64,000 nucleotides of DNA from Asterias rubens (GCF_902459465.1 NC_047063.1:24783055-24847054), one strand, 5' to 3'. Shown: positions 27,201 through 39,204, counted from the first letter of the stretch. Numbers and translations: made by a program. Notes: generated from the letters alone by a model not told the origin.

Positions 27201-27801
27201 GCTCTATAATTTGGAAGGTCATGTTTTCAAATTGTGTTTTGAGTATAAGGTGCCTGCAATTTTGTTTCCATAGGACGTGGAATGCACCAGGTGTTCTTAT
27301 CATACATTGGTGCACTGCAAAACCAAATTATATATTTATTTATTTATTGTATTGTTATTTATACTGTTTATGCAATGCAAGAAAATAGTTAATGGCCTGA
27401 AATTTCGATCCTAGACTCTGGAAAGTCGGGCCATTTACTTCTATGTTGCATTTACACCATTGGTCTTTTTGGTTGGTAAGTTGTTTTGCAACAGCTAATT
27501 ATATTTTCTTGTTGAAGCAATAATTACATGAGTTATGACCTTTGATCTCATTTGTCTTCTTTCCAGAGGAGTTGACCTTGAGCTTGAGATCTTCCCAGCC
27601 GCAACGGACAGCCGGTTCCTGCGGAAGGAAGGATACAAGTGCCTTGGGTTCTCCCCCATGAACAACACACCAATCCTCCTCCATGACCACAACGAGTTCC
27701 TGAATGAAGACATCTTCATGAAAGGAATTAGCATCTATGAAGAGATCATCATGGCCCTTGGCAATGTTGCGCAAAACAAGGAGGACACAAACGGCGTTTA
27801 A
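7981..27801 (+). CDS. Aminoacylase-1 (N-acyl-L-amino-acid amidohydrolase), complete 15-exon gene, 418 aa
   Basis: Cytosolic zinc enzyme of the M20 family that releases free amino acids from N-acyl amino acids. Coding exons: 7981-8104, 11450-11514, 12625-12729, 13599-13670, 14398-14420, 15039-15115, 15938-16027, 16877-16933, 19213-19286, 20306-20355, 21976-22033, 23697-23777, 25010-25078, 26815-26891, 27567-27801. All junctions are GT...AG and phases agree, giving 1257 nt. Family hallmarks are in order: NSHTDVVP (His90, Asp92), GTQDM (Asp123), PDEEVGG (Glu157/Glu158), GQPGHGSRF (His216) and LLHDHNE near the end. The M20 dimerisation domain spans roughly residues 190-310. Human ACY1 is about 408 aa, so the model is full length. 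Exon 5 is only 23 nt. Exon 13 has the least certain acceptor: the join is about three residues shorter than in human. Introns hold MITEs, SINEs and LINE tails. It is convergent with the hydroxyacid oxidase gene. Identification is very secure; single-base limits rest on splice consensus. Confidence 0.95.
9265..9840. repeat. Foldback element: inverted arms of a GGGGGCGAC repeat around a telomere-like core
   Basis: The left arm (9265-9465) has repeated GTCGCCCCC blocks. The right arm (9640-9840) is its reverse complement, with repeated GGGGGCGAC blocks followed by TTTG or ATTG. The ends match as GCTGGTCATCTC and its complement. Between them lies a telomere-type TTAGGG tract and about 100 bp of AT-rich DNA. 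It lies in ACY1 intron 1. The structure resembles a Foldback-type transposon with arms built from short subrepeats. No clear target-site duplication was found. Confidence 0.7.
9472..9537. repeat. Interstitial telomeric (TTAGGG)n tract
   Basis: About ten units of TTAGGG with a few TTTAGGG and one GGATTAGG variant, inside the foldback element of ACY1 intron 1. TTAGGG is the usual metazoan telomere repeat. Confidence 0.9.
11703..12065 (+). repeat. MITE family A copy
   Basis: Starts CTGGACACTATTGGTAG, includes TTGGTAACGAGCAATA, and ends ATCCAGTGCCTTTAAT. It lies in ACY1 intron 2 and is followed after about 20 bp by a second copy. Confidence 0.85.
12086..12470 (+). repeat. MITE family A copy, second of a pair
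   Basis: Starts TTAAAGGCAGTTGCCACT and ends GTCCACTGGCTTTAAG. It has GAGAAATGGCTCCCTCTG and the central palindrome GAGACCTCA...TGAGGTCT. It lies just upstream of ACY1 exon 3. Confidence 0.85.
14157..14308. repeat. Hexanucleotide microsatellite (GACTAT)n grading into (TTACTA)n and (TTA)n
   Basis: About 17 perfect units of TATGAC are followed by TATTAC and TTA units. It lies in ACY1 intron 4, 90 bp before the 23-nt exon 5. The open frames across it (Met-Thr and Ser-His repeats) are artefacts of the period. Confidence 0.97.
14871..14966. repeat. 24-bp tandem repeat, four copies
   Basis: Units of ATAAGAATCAGGTGTTATT plus about 5 bases, followed by a short (GTA)n run, in ACY1 intron 5. Confidence 0.9.
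16340..16697 (-). repeat. tRNA-Leu-derived SINE (reverse orientation)
   Basis: On the minus strand the head at about 16695-16610 reads like tRNA-Leu(CAA). It has GTCATGGCCAAGAGGTTAAG (A box), an anticodon-type TTCAA, a long variable arm, GGGTTCGAATCCC (B box), and a closing CATGACA that pairs with the start. A body follows containing AAGCAAGACACTTAACCATT. It lies in ACY1 intron 7. Confidence 0.8.
17163..17324. repeat. Near-perfect 162-bp palindrome (foldback MITE)
   Basis: Arms of about 75 bp run from CAAATATTGAGTGGCT to its complement. They share GAATATTATCGC and GGTAAAATTTGGACTGTTCC, with only about 13 bp of loop (GAGGCGAAGCTGA region). Transcribed RNA would form one long hairpin. It lies in ACY1 intron 8, about 165 bp before a LINE tail. 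Confidence 0.85.
17490..18290 (+). mobile_element. 5'-truncated non-LTR retrotransposon (CR1/L2-like): RT C-terminus, 3' UTR and (TTA)n tail
   Basis: An uninterrupted frame of about 220 codons (17490-18151) encodes the C-terminal part of a LINE reverse transcriptase. Typical motifs are [52 protein letters not shown] and [14 protein letters not shown] short 3' UTR and a TTA microsatellite tail (about 18258-18290) follow, as in CR1/L2-type elements that prime on 3' microsatellites. The frame is intact, suggesting a fairly recent insertion in ACY1 intron 8. The 5' half is missing. Confidence 0.88.
19550..19957 (+). repeat. MITE family A copy
   Basis: Full-length copy from GACACTGGACACTGTTGG to GGTGTCCAGTGTCTTTAAG, in ACY1 intron 9. 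The GAGAAACGGCTCCCTCTGAA box and GCACACACTTCGTGTGACA are both present. Confidence 0.88.
20985..21283 (-). repeat. tRNA-Leu-derived SINE (reverse orientation)
   Basis: The body matches the SINE at 60032-60358 in inverted orientation, sharing GGGAGGTAGTGCTTTCTGCT, CATCTGTATGGACTGTAAAA and GCCTTGTGCGTCTGGCGA. The tRNA-like head (about 21283-21200) is decayed. It lies in ACY1 intron 10. Confidence 0.75.
21441..21791. repeat. MITE family B, long palindrome, full copy
   Basis: Ends are TTAAAGGAACAC and GTGTTCCTTTAA. The two halves are mutually complementary over most of their length: GGTCTTTGAAAAGCG, AAGATGTTGTAAAAGTAG and CTAACACGATCGG on the left, ACTCCCATAAATGGCCGACC on the right. It lies in ACY1 intron 10. 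The TTAA at both ends suggests a TTAA-targeting (piggyBac- or Kolobok-type) parent, which is inference. A partial SINE piece follows at about 21793-21845. Confidence 0.85.
22255..22600 (-). mobile_element. Decayed LINE 3' end
   Basis: A minus-strand frame contains the weak C-terminal RT signature [12 protein letters not shown]...[13 protein letters not shown], followed by a 3' tail with CACTCTATAAATGCCC and ATTATT. It lies in ACY1 intron 11. Confidence 0.65.
22605..22979 (-). mobile_element. Second LINE 3' end (RT C-terminus)
   Basis: The minus-strand frame 22979-22758 ends with [20 protein letters not shown]...[15 protein letters not shown], a classic CR1/L2-like RT terminus. It is followed by GCGCATAGAGA...GCTCTACAAAAATGG and a short ATTATT tail. 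It abuts the previous fragment, so one inserted into or beside the other. Confidence 0.75.
23344..23562. repeat. MITE family C copy
   Basis: Contains GACAAGAGCTAAACGAATGA, CCACAAGCAGCGCACTAG and CTGACCCGGGTGAGCCCCTG, and ends AGGGAAGCTAATCGAACACAC, a diverged form of the family terminus. It is closest to the 39689 and 42262 copies. It lies in ACY1 intron 11, 130 bp before exon 12. Confidence 0.7.
24157..24405 (-). mobile_element. Penelope-like element fragment
   Basis: The minus frame reads [25 protein letters not shown]...[21 protein letters not shown]...[14 protein letters not shown], ending in a stop. The [11 protein letters not shown] and HPPSVK motifs are typical of the reverse transcriptase end of Penelope-like retroelements. 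About 83 codons remain. It lies in ACY1 intron 12. Confidence 0.8.
24453..24842 (+). repeat. MITE family A, full copy
   Basis: TTAAAGGCAGTTGACACTAT to GTGTCCAGTGTCTTTAAT. All landmark boxes are present and the central palindrome GAGACCTCAGA...TGAGGTCTCGAAATC is nearly perfect. It lies in ACY1 intron 12. Confidence 0.9.
25090..25457. repeat. MITE family B copy beginning 11 bp after an ACY1 splice donor
   Basis: Same palindrome as 21441-21791 (GTTGGTCTTTGAAAAGCG ... AAGTGTTCCTTTAA), lacking about the first 30 bp. It starts almost directly after the donor of ACY1 exon 13 (25079). Confidence 0.85.
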
Positions 27802-28279
27802 GATTTGTGTCAGACGTGGATACCTCTGAGCCAATTGTCATAAAGCTATTTGTGATAAAAACACTTTGTGCAAAATTGTGCTCAATTTTAAGTTTATACT
27901 GCTATGGATTGGGTAAGCGTTTATAACTTTGTTTTATTATTGTTTAATAAGTTGATTACTATTTAACAAATCATTATTAAAATTATTAATTTTAATTAAA
28001 ATTTATTTTGTATAAGATATGACATTCTAGAACATTTTGAGTGTGTGAGCCCATTCACAGTTGTTTGCAGTAAACGATTCTGCTTAAAGCCGTTTGAAAT
28101 TGCCCCAAATGTTATTGGACAACTCAAGAAGGTGCCAAGGGGGGAAAAGTTCAAATTTTGATAATTACTTTATATTTATCTTTAAAATGAAAAGTGGCTG
28201 TTAAGGATGATAACATTGTCGAGTCAGTGGCCCAACTTAATGACTCTGTTTATGAAAGCAGCCTGAAATTCTGCTTGTA

Positions 28280-28285
28280 AATAAA
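28280..28285 (+). terminator. Candidate ACY1 poly(A) signal AATAAA
   Basis: Canonical hexamer about 480 bp after the ACY1 stop codon, in AT-rich 3' flanking DNA and before the MITE at 28393. Other weak variants exist nearer the stop, so the site used is uncertain. Confidence 0.35.
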
Positions 28286-28392
28286 GTGACCAGAAAGTGG
28301 CCAGAACTGTCAACTCTTCCAAACCATTTAATCCAGCATTTAATAAAAAAGGAAGTAAGATTAATCATTTACTATGAAATGAAGTAAGATGA

Positions 28393-28757
28393 TAGACAGT
28401 GGACACTACTGGTTACTTCACAGTTTGTGTATCTCAACTTATGCATAAAATAACAAACCCGTGAAAATTTCAGCTCAATCGGTCGTCGAAGTTGCGAGAT
28501 AATAATGAAAGAAAAAAAATCTTGTCACACGAAGTTGTGTGCAATAAGATGGTTGATGTCGAGACCTCAAATTCTAAATCTGAGGTCTCAAAATCAAATT
28601 CGTAGAAAATTACTTCTTTCTCAAAAACTACATCACTTCAGAGGGAGCCGTTTCTCACAATGTTTTATACTATCAACAGCTCCCCATTACTCATCACCAA
28701 GTAAGGTTTGTGCCATTAATCATTGAGTAATTACCAATAGTGTCCACTGCCTTTAAT
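28393..28757 (-). repeat. MITE family A copy between the convergent ACY1 and HAO genes
   Basis: GACAGTGGACACTACTGG to GTGTCCACTGCCTTTAAT, in inverted orientation relative to the intronic ACY1 copies. It occupies much of the 1.27-kb gap between the two stop codons. Confidence 0.88.
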
Positions 28758-29070
28758 CATTTAATATGAAATGAAGTAAGATTAGTCATTTATTATGAAA
28801 CGAAGTGAGATTAACGAGTATTTTCTTTTTAAATCCTTCAACTTTAATTGAACCTTAAATGGTTTAAGATCATGGTCGGACACTTTTCTAGAGTAGAGTA
28901 TTGTAAATATATGGTGAGTTCTTTTCTTTCTCACTATTAAAATTACTGTTCTATCTCATCTCCAACCGCTGTCTCTCCATTTCTTTTCCATCCAGAGCAA
29001 AGAGCCATCCTCCAGGCATATGCATACAACCATGTCCCTCACGAAATATTATTGTAAGGTTTTACTGGTC

Positions 29071-32000
29071 TTAAAGCTTGCTGTAGGCCGGTGTGGTTAC
29101 CAAGTCTGGTGTTATATCAGCTAGAGATGCACAACCTGGAAAATCAAACACAGTTTAGGTTTTGTTAATAATTGTTGTTTCGACCCTTCGGAGATGTGTG
29201 TTAGCAATGTATACTCAGTACTTTCCCAAATTGTGTGAAAGTATTCACTTGCATATTACTCGGGTGGGATTTGAACCGTCGACCTTTGCAATTCCAGAGC
29301 AGTGTCTTACCAACTAGACCACCGAGATTGTCGGTAGCTTGAGGTAGTAGTTAAAAGTACTCAGTCCGTTTTCCATTTTTTTAAAGGTCAACCCATAGGC
29401 AACTTTTGCATAATGAGTGAAGCTTCACTTTGTTCTATACTTTAAAATGAGCAGATTTATGGTGACTAGGAGCCGGTAGGGTTATAACAGGACAGTGAAG
29501 CAAAAGAAAAGACTAGACTGGGTCGGTGCTGGGTCCCCCCCGTCCCCCCCCCCCCCCCCCCCGCCTATGGTTTCAAACCTGTTATGTGTTGTAAAGAGAA
29601 CAATTAATCGATTGATTAGTCATTCTGATTAAATTAACATGAACATCTCCCACTGAACAACCAGTAAAAAGCTATTCCTGTCATTCTTTTTGTTGTAGTT
29701 TGTTGCGGAAGGTAGGGGAGTGGTTGGAGGAAGTTGGTTGTTTGCAAACTGCCTACCAAACAAAATGGTCTTTGATAAAGATATGTTTATTTGGTTTGTG
29801 GTAACACCATGTGTGTGTCTACTTGCCAGGTAGAGTTTGTTCTTGGAGAACTGTCTACCGCGGAGTAGATGTTCGGGGATTCTGGAGACATCAGTTCTGA
29901 AAAGAACTGTCCTGATTTTTAAACTATTACCAGGTCGGATGATAGGCTGGGACTACTACTTTAGCTTATAAGATCGTGATTAACTGTACTACCGCGGAGT
30001 CGGTTCTTAAATTGGTCTCAACGTTTCGACAAGCTTGCTCTAGTCATCAGCAGGATTAGGAGACTTGATAAAGATAGTTGAATGGAATTACGTTTCAACC
30101 ATACATGTAGCATCTCAGCAAAGTGTAACAAAAGCAGCCGGGTGGAAAAGGATTAATGAAGGGAAGACTAAAATAACAAGTAAAATTGCAATACCTGATA
30201 GCGCCATAGCTGTGCTGAATTCTTCTTTCAGAATACCAAGAACCTTTTTGACCCCTGCTTCTCCCTGACAAACACAAATAGTATGTGGCGTATATCACAT
30301 CATGTTTTTTGTGGTAACAGTTTGAAACACCATTTAGTGGTGGTTATAACTTGACTTGATATTATTACAACTTGACCGCGGAATACTAACTTCATAATCA
30401 TGATGTAAAGCAAAGTGTACCAAATTAAAATGAGGTGTTTTTTGAAGAACCAGTGGTAGACCCACTCGTCTTCAGGAGCTGCTATGTGCATGCGTTCTTT
30501 ACCATGAAGTTTCAAATCTAACTTGTTTTGTTAGCACTTTTTTCTTCCTATTTTGGGCGATTTGAATGTTGAAAATAACTATTTTTTATTTGAAAGCTCA
30601 CTTGGTTCTGAGAAAGTTTGAATTTGTGTTATTTTTTGAATTGTTTTATTTGCTCGGTGCACGGTATTTAAGAGCGTGGACACCTTTGGTAATTGTCAAC
30701 GACTAGTTATCACAATTGGTGTATCTCAACATATGCTTAAAATAACAAACCTGTGAAAATTTGAGCTGAATCGGTCGTAAAAGTTGCGAAATAATAATGA
30801 AAGAAAAAAACACCTTTTTCACACGAATGTTTGGTGCTTTCGGATGCTTGATTCGGAGACCTTAAATTCTAAATCTGAGGTCTCGAAATCAAATTCGTCG
30901 AAAATTACTCCTTTCCCGAAAACTATGTTACTTCAGAGGGAGCCGTTTCTCATATTGTTTTATACTTTCAACATTACTCATTACCATGTAAAGTTTTATG
31001 CTAATAATTATTTTGAGTAATTATTTTGCCTATAACTATAGACAATAATCTTTCGACACGGCACAAACTGGAAATCTTTGCATTGTTCAGATCTGTGTAC
31101 ATGTTGTACAGACAGCCACTAGGACCGCAAATTGTCGAGAAAACGCTTGATGTTTTGTTTTGCTCACAGAATTAAGAAACAACCTACATCATAAGCGAGA
31201 CCCCAGATCGCCGGCCGGCCGATGAAGACGGCCCTGGCCCCGAGGGCGAGCGCTTTGAGTACATCTGTTCCGTTACGTACTCCTCCATCTAAATATACCT
31301 CAACATTAGAACCCCGTACAGCATCCACAACCTCAGATAGTGCGTCGATCTGTTGGAAGATCAAGCATCGAATAGTTGCTAGGCACACGATTGGTCAGTA
31401 TCCTAACATACTCATAAAATACAACATTTGTGAACATAGACCTAATGAAAGAAAACGCACCCTCGTTGCACAAATTTGTTGTGCTTTCAGCTGCCTAGTA
31501 AAAAGGTGGCTTCAGGCCTGTGGAGTCTGTTAATATTTGAGTGAGACATTACTTCTTTCTCAAAGTTGTATCAGAGGGAGCCGTTTCTCACAATGTTTTT
31601 AACTATCAACAGCTCTCCATTGCTCGTTCTACCAAGTAATTGTTTATGCTCGCAATTATTTTGATTAATTAAATAGAACAAGCCTTCAAATCAATGGTAA
31701 TGATTTAGACGATCATATACAACCAGTGCCAGGATTGGTTTTACTTCGATTGAACAACACAAATTGTATGCTTTGCATGTGTTTGGAGGCATCTTTTTTT
31801 GTCCCCCCGAAGACTTTGTACACAACATTCCTTTTTGAGCATCCCCGTCTTTAGAATTTCGCGTGGGGGCATTTCGTGTCCCTTTTTCGGTTTTGTACTC
31901 GGTCTCCACATTTCCTCCATGGTATCAATGAGGTAGTGATTATGAAATTACTTACTGTGGCACACACACCATCAATCATGAGGTAGTGATTATGAAATCA

Positions 32001-35000
32001 CTTACTGTAGCACACACACCATCAATCATGAGGTGATTATGAAATCACTTACTGTAGCACACACACCATCAATCATGAGGTAGTGATTATGAAATCACTT
32101 ACTGTAGCACACACACCATCAATCATGAGGTAGTGATTATGAAATTACTTACTGTAGCACACACACCATCAATCATGAGGTAGTGATTATGAAATCACTT
32201 ACTGTAGCACACACACCATCAATCATGAGGTAGTGATTATGAAATTACTTACTGTAGCACACACACCATCAATCATGAGGTAGTGATTATGAAATCACTT
32301 ACTGTAGCACACACACCATCAATCATGAGGTAGTGATTATGAAATCACTTACTGTGGCACACACACCATCAATCATGAGGTAGTGATTATGAAATCACTT
32401 ACTGTAGCACACACACCATCAATCATGAGGTAGTGATTATGAAATCACTTGCTGTGGCACACACACCATCAATCATGAGGTAGTGATTATGAAATCACTT
32501 ACTGTAGCATACACACCATCAATCATGAGGTGATTATGAAATCACTTACTGTAGCACACACACCATCAATCATGAGGTAGTGATTATGAAATTACTTACT
32601 GTGGCACACACACCTTCAATCATGAGGTGATTATGAAATTACTTACTGTAGCACACACACCATCAATCATGAGGTAGTGATTATGAAATCACTTACTGTA
32701 GCATACACACCTTCAATCATGAGGTGATTATGAAATTACTTACTGTAGCACACACACCATCAATCATGAGGTAGTGATTATGAAATCACTTACTGTAGCA
32801 TACACACCTTCAATCATGAGGTGATTATGAAATTACTTACTGTGGCACACACACCATCAATCATGAGGTAGTGATTATGAAATTACTTACTGTAGCACAC
32901 ACACCATCAATCATGAGGTAGTGATTATGAAATCACTTACTGTAGCACACACACCATCAATCATGAGGTAGTGATTATGAAATCACTTACTGTAGCACAC
33001 ACACCATCAATCATGAGGTAGTGATTATGAAATTACTTACTGTAGCACACACACCATCAATCATGAGGTAGTGATTATGAAATTACTTACTGTAGCACAC
33101 ACACCATCAATCATGAGGTAGTGATTATGAAATCACTTACTGTGGCACACACACCATCAATCATGTGGTAGTGATTATGAAATCACTTACTGTAGCACAC
33201 ACACCATCAATCATGAGGTAGTGATTATGAAATCACTTACTGTGGCACACACACCATCAATCATGAGGTAGTGATTATGAAATCACTTACTGTGGCACAC
33301 ACACCATCAATCATGAGGTAGTGATTATGAAATCACTTACTGTAGCATACACACCATCAATCATGAGGTGACTATGAAATCACTTACTGTAGCACACACA
33401 CCATCAATCATGAGGTAGTGATTATGAAATCACTTACTGTGGCACACACACCATCAATCATGAGGTAGTGATTATGAAATCACTTACTGTAGCACACACA
33501 CCATCAATCATGAGGTAGTGATTATGAAATCACTTACTGTAGCACACACACCTTCAATCATGAGTTGATTATGAAATCACTTACTGTAGCATACACACCA
33601 TCAATCATGAGGTAGTGATTATGAAATCACTTACTGTAGCATACACACCATCAATCATGAGGTAGTGATTATGAAATCACTTACTGTAGCACACACACCA
33701 TCAATCATGAGGTAGTGGTTATGAAATCACTTACTGTAGCACACACACCATCAATCATGAGGTAGTGATTATGAAATCACTTACTGTAGCACACACACCA
33801 TCAATCATGAGGTAGTGATTATGAAATTACTTACTGTAGCACACACACCATCAAGTTGCCGGCCGCCGTGGTTGGACACCAATATACCAGCTGCTCCATG
33901 GCTCACAGCCATCCGTGCGTCTGCGGCTGAATGAAACGAAAAATGGACCGTGTAGTTAATGACAAATACAATAGTTCTATTTTAGTAGCTCTTCCAATTT
34001 AAATAATAATGGATTCTTAATAGGCCTAGTGCTAAAGTCCGTCACTCAGTTAAGCTCATGGTGCTCGTACATCTGGGCCATTTAACATCTCAGCTCCCTG
34101 TGAGGAGTATACAGCCCGTGCTCATATAGCGCACTAGCTAAATTAATCACAAGAACCATCTCTGCTCTCACTGGTCATCATAGGAAATAATTTCTGCATG
34201 GTCATAAGACATGTGTCTTTCAGATAATGTTTATGCAACAAAAGTGTAAATCTATTTGGTTATGTGTACGTCATTTTATCAGCTTTAATGGCATTTTGTT
34301 TTGTGTGAAAGAAGCACTTTGTCTGACTGAAAGATTATATGACTTTTTGCAACATTTTCATTCTTCAGTAAAGATATTCACTTTACCAATTCCAATTTAT
34401 AGATGAAAAATGAAGCACAAACTTAAAAAAATCAGTAAAGTGTCACCACTACACTTTGGAGTTTGTGCTCCATTTTTTCATTCATAAGTTGAAATTGGTA
34501 TAAAAAAAATTAACATCTTTACTAAAGTTTGAATGGAGATTCCTTTTGATTCTATTCAATAAGATGTTTTGATTGTTAACGATTGATTCTATTCAATAAG
34601 ATGTTTTGATTGTTAACGATTGATTCTATTCAATAAGTTGTTTTGATTGTTAAAGTTAGAATGGAGATTCCTATTGATTCTATTCAATAAGATGTTTTGA
34701 TTGTTTACTAAAGTTTGAATGGAGATTCCTATTGATTCTATTCAATAAGATGTTTTGATTGTTAAAGTTTGAATGGAGATTCCTATTGATTCTATTCAAT
34801 AAGATGTTTTGATTGTTAAAGTTTGAATGGAGATTCCTATTGATTCTATTCAATAAGATGTTTTGATTGTTAAAGTTTGAATGGAGATTCCTATTGATTC
34901 TATTCAATAAGATGTTTTGATTGTTAAAGTTTGAATGGAGATTCCTATTGATTCTATTCAATAAGATGTTTTCATTGTTAAAGTTTGAATGGAGATTCCT

Positions 35001-38000
35001 ATTGATTCTATTCAATATGATGTTTTGATTGTTAAAGTTTGAATGGAGATTCCTATTGATTTTATTCATTAAGATGTTTTGATTGTTAAAGTTTGAATGG
35101 AGATTCCTATTGATTCTATTCAATAAGATGTTTTGATTGTTAACGATTGATTCTATTCAATAAGATGTTTTGATTGTTAACGATTGATTCTATTCAATAA
35201 GATGTTTTGATTGTTAACGATTGATTCTATTCAATAAGATGTTTTGATTGTTAACGATTGATTCTATTCAATAAGATGTTTTGATTGTTAACGATTGATT
35301 CTATTCAATAAGATGTTTTGATTGTTAACGATTGATTCTATTCAATAAGATGTTTTGATTGTTAACGATTGATTCTATTCAATAAGATGTTTTGATTGTT
35401 AAAGTTAGAATGGAGATTCCTATTGATTCTATTCAATAAGATGTTTTGATTGTTTACTAAAGTTTGAATGGAGATTCCTATTGATTCTATTCAATAAGAT
35501 GTTTTGATTGTTAAAGTTTGAATGGAGATTCCTATTGATTCTATTCAATAAGATGTTTTGATTGTTAAAGTTTGAATGGAGATTCCTATTGATTCTATTC
35601 AATAAGATGTTTTGATTGTTAAAGTTTGAATGGAGATTCCTATTGATTCTATTCAATAAGATGTTTTGATTGTTAAAGTTTGAATGGAGATTCCTATTGA
35701 TTCTCTTCAATAAGATGTTTTCATTGTTAAAGTTTGAATGGAGATTCCTATTGATTCTATTCAATAAGATGTTTTGATTGTTAAAGTTTGAATGGAGATT
35801 CCTATTGATTTTATTCAATAAGATGTTTTGATTGTTAAAGTTTGAATGGAGATTCCTATTGATTCTATTCAATAAGATGTTTTGATTGTTAACGATTGAT
35901 TCTATTCAATAAGATGTTTTGATTGTTAACGATTGATTCTATTCAATAAGATGTTTTGATTGTTAACGATTGATTCTATTCAATAAGATGTTTTGATTGT
36001 TAACGATTGATTCTATTCAATAAGATGTTTTGATTGTTAACGATTGATTCTATTCAATAAGATGTTTTGATTGTTAACGATTGATTCTATTCAATAAGAT
36101 GTTTTGATTGTTAACGATTGATTCTATTCAATAAGATGTTTTGATTGTTAACGATTGATTCTATTCAATAAGATGTTTTGATTGTTAACGATTGATTCTA
36201 TTCAATAAGATGTTTTGATTGTTTACGATTGATTCTATTCAATAAGATGTTTTGATTGCTTACGATAGATTCTATTCAATAAGATGTTTTGATTGTTAAC
36301 GATTGATTCTATTCAATAAGATGTTTTGATTGTTAACGATTGATTCTATTCAATAAGATGTTTTGATTGTTAACGATTGATTCTATTCAATAAGATGTTT
36401 TGATTGTTAACGATTGATTCTATTCAATAAGATGTTTTGATTGTTAACGATTGATTCTATTCAATAAGATGTTTTGATTGTTAACGATTGATTCTATTCA
36501 ATAAGATGTTTTGATTGTTAACGATTGATTCTATTCAATAAGATGTTTTGATTGTTAACGATTGATTCTATTCAATAAGATGTTTTGATTGTTAACGATT
36601 GATTCTATTCAATAAGATGTTTTGATTGTTAACGATTAACTCACCCGTTAGTATTCCCTTCAAAATGAGCGGTAGTGATGTAAACTCCTTTAACCACGTG
36701 ATGTCCTTCCAGCAGAATGAAGGGTCGTATACCCTGACGACGTCTTTGTTGTCGAGGTTTTCTGGAATCTTAATGTTAGCAAACCTGCTCACAGATGTCG
36801 GAAAAGAGACGGGGGATTTGAGACATTGCATGGTGTGGTATCAAAATAGATTTGGTTTGCAGTCACCATGTATCTACTTGTTATGTACTTAAAGGCATAC
36901 TTAATAATTAGTGCTCAAAATAATGATTAGCATAAAACCTTATTTGGTAACGAGTAATGGGGAGAGGTTGATGGTATAAAACATTGTGAGAAACGGCTCC
37001 CTCTTAAAGACAGTGGACACTATTTGTAATTGTCAAAGACCAGCCTTCTCACTTGGTGCATCTAAACATATGCATAAAATAACAAACATGTGAAAATTTG
37101 AGCTCATTTGGTCGTCGAAGTTGCGAGATATGAATTAAATAAAAAACACCCTTGTCACACGAAGTTGTGTGCTTTCAGATGCTTGATATCGAGACCTCAA
37201 ATTCTAAACTTGAGGTCTCGAAATCAAACTCGTGGAAATACTTCTTTGTCGAAAACTAGGTCACTTCAGATGGAGCAGTTTCTCACAATGTTTTATACTA
37301 TCAACCTCTCCCAATTACTCGTTACCAAGTGAGGTTTTATGCTGATGAAGGGTGTTTTTTCTTCACTATTATCTCGCAACTTTGACGACCGATTGAGCTC
37401 AAATTTTCACAGGTTTGTTATTTTATGCATATATGTTTAGATACACCAGGTGAGAAGACTAGTCTTTGACAATTACCAATAGTGTCCTGCTAGTCTTGAA
37501 GAACCCACTCTGCGGTAGTTAATCACGGGTAGTCCCATCGTTCCACTCAGCGAGAGTATTAGTCCGGTCGATTTTCTACCTTCTGCCCAGGTAGTAGTTA
37601 AATAGCAGAACAGTTCTTTTCAGAAGTCTCCCAAATTCCAAAATTCTCCTCCGCGGTAGCAGGATTAAAGCAAGTTATAATAGACATTTTCTCAAAAGAA
37701 CACTGCGATTTTTTGTATTGTGTGTTATAAAATAAATCAAATTTTGACTTCGCAGAGAGACAGTAAAGTAAATAAAACTGAAGTAGCCTATACTATACAT
37801 TTACCTTAAATGTGAAGGCATTATGGGATGAGACGAAAGCCTTTTGCCACGTATCGGTTGGTCAACCGTTACAACCAGTCCCCTGTACCGACCCGTGGCT
37901 TCTACACGCCGTACCACACTCATCGTCATCTCTCGATCAGCGAAGACATTGAGTTGCATGAAGAGTGGTGTTTCCACTGGCACTGATGCGGCCACGTCCT

Positions 38001-39204
38001 CCAGGGAAGTGTTGGCCCAAACACTGAGGATGAATGCTGACCCTGAGCTTGCTGCGCCTGCAGACAGGCAGGAAGAGACGAGGAGTGGACAACAACCGAG
38101 TCCAGAGATATTAAATGTTTCTGTCTGCCAAGCTACAGCCAAGTTGATAGGAACATGTGGCAGAAAAAAATCCTACTCCTCGTTTTGTTTTCTTCAAAAA
38201 ATCTTAACAAAACGTTCGTAAAAATGGTCACTATTTTGTGTGTTTGTTCGTTTGTGGGTGTGTTTGTGTGTGTGTCTGGTGGGTGTTTGTTGGTGTGTTT
38301 GTTTCGTTTGTGGGTGTTTTGTTGGTGTGTTTGTTGATTTTTGTAAATACAAATACGTAACACGGTTATAAGTATAGGTCGTACCAAAGTAACTCGATGG
38401 AAAATAAGCAACATATTAAGCATAATATCTTGCATACCTTTCGCTGTTGCAATTTCTCCATCTTTGTGAACGACTGCATGGCAAGCAGAGGGGCAGACCC
38501 CTACCGGAAATTCAAGGTCATGACCCAATATACTGGAGCGGATGTCGCGGTTGGACACGTCACGCAGACACCTTGGTCGAAGACGATACCTGGACAGTCA
38601 GATACAAAATGTACGCAGAAAGTATTGCTGGATTTCCCGTTCTTAAGTCCCCCACCCACACCCTAATCCGCACCCTAACCCCCACCGAATCCGTAACTTG
38701 ATTTCGAGACCTCAGAGTTAGAATTTGGGGTCTCGAGCAAGTGAGAAGACTGGTCCTTTACAATTACCAATAATGTCTTTAACTTGGGCGATTTGCTTGA
38801 CCCTTTTCATCAAAAAAATTATACAATGCTCCACTTCCCATCAGTTTGGAAACACATAAATTACTTTCTTCAAAATGTTCGTGTAGTCAAAACATGTGGA
38901 GTGTACAAGACCAGGCGCAAAAAATCTGAGTATTTGAGCTGCCTCTCTGTTGCCAACCCTCCTCAACAAACAAATAAACAATTATATATTTATAAACTTA
39001 TCGGTCGATGACACGGGCAACACTGTAGGTTTGTGTTTTGGGAAATATTTACCTTTTAAAAGCCTTGACGTTGTCTGCGTGTGTCTGCCCATCATTGGCT
39101 CCAACAGTAAAGTAGTCACACCATGGCGAACTCAGATTTCGCCTCAGATATTGTTCAAAATCAGCAGTGCACACTGGTTGATAAGTCATTCTGTCCCGTC
39201 CCAT
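29071..39204 (-). CDS. HAO1: Peroxisomal FMN-dependent 2-hydroxyacid oxidase (HAO/glycolate oxidase family), complete 8-exon gene
   Basis: Flavoenzyme oxidising 2-hydroxy acids to 2-oxo acids with H2O2 release. Coding exons in transcript order: 39189-39053, 38589-38438, 38057-37805, 36784-36645, 33926-33835, 31349-31188, 30264-30195, 29135-29071. Phases agree; 1071 nt, 356 aa from the ATG at 39189. An in-frame ATG at 39204 would add five residues. Motifs (numbered from 39189): [15 protein letters not shown] (Lys223), [10 protein letters not shown] (catalytic His247, Arg250), [11 protein letters not shown] and FIGRP for FMN phosphate. The C-terminus YSKL is a canonical peroxisomal PTS1. Oddity: the conserved active-site tyrosine of the QLY motif (Tyr129 in spinach glycolate oxidase) is Asn133 here (MQLNVF), so substrate preference may differ. 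Introns 4 and 5 both begin with large minisatellites. HAO1 versus HAO2 orthology cannot be settled by eye; the symbol marks the family. Confidence 0.93.
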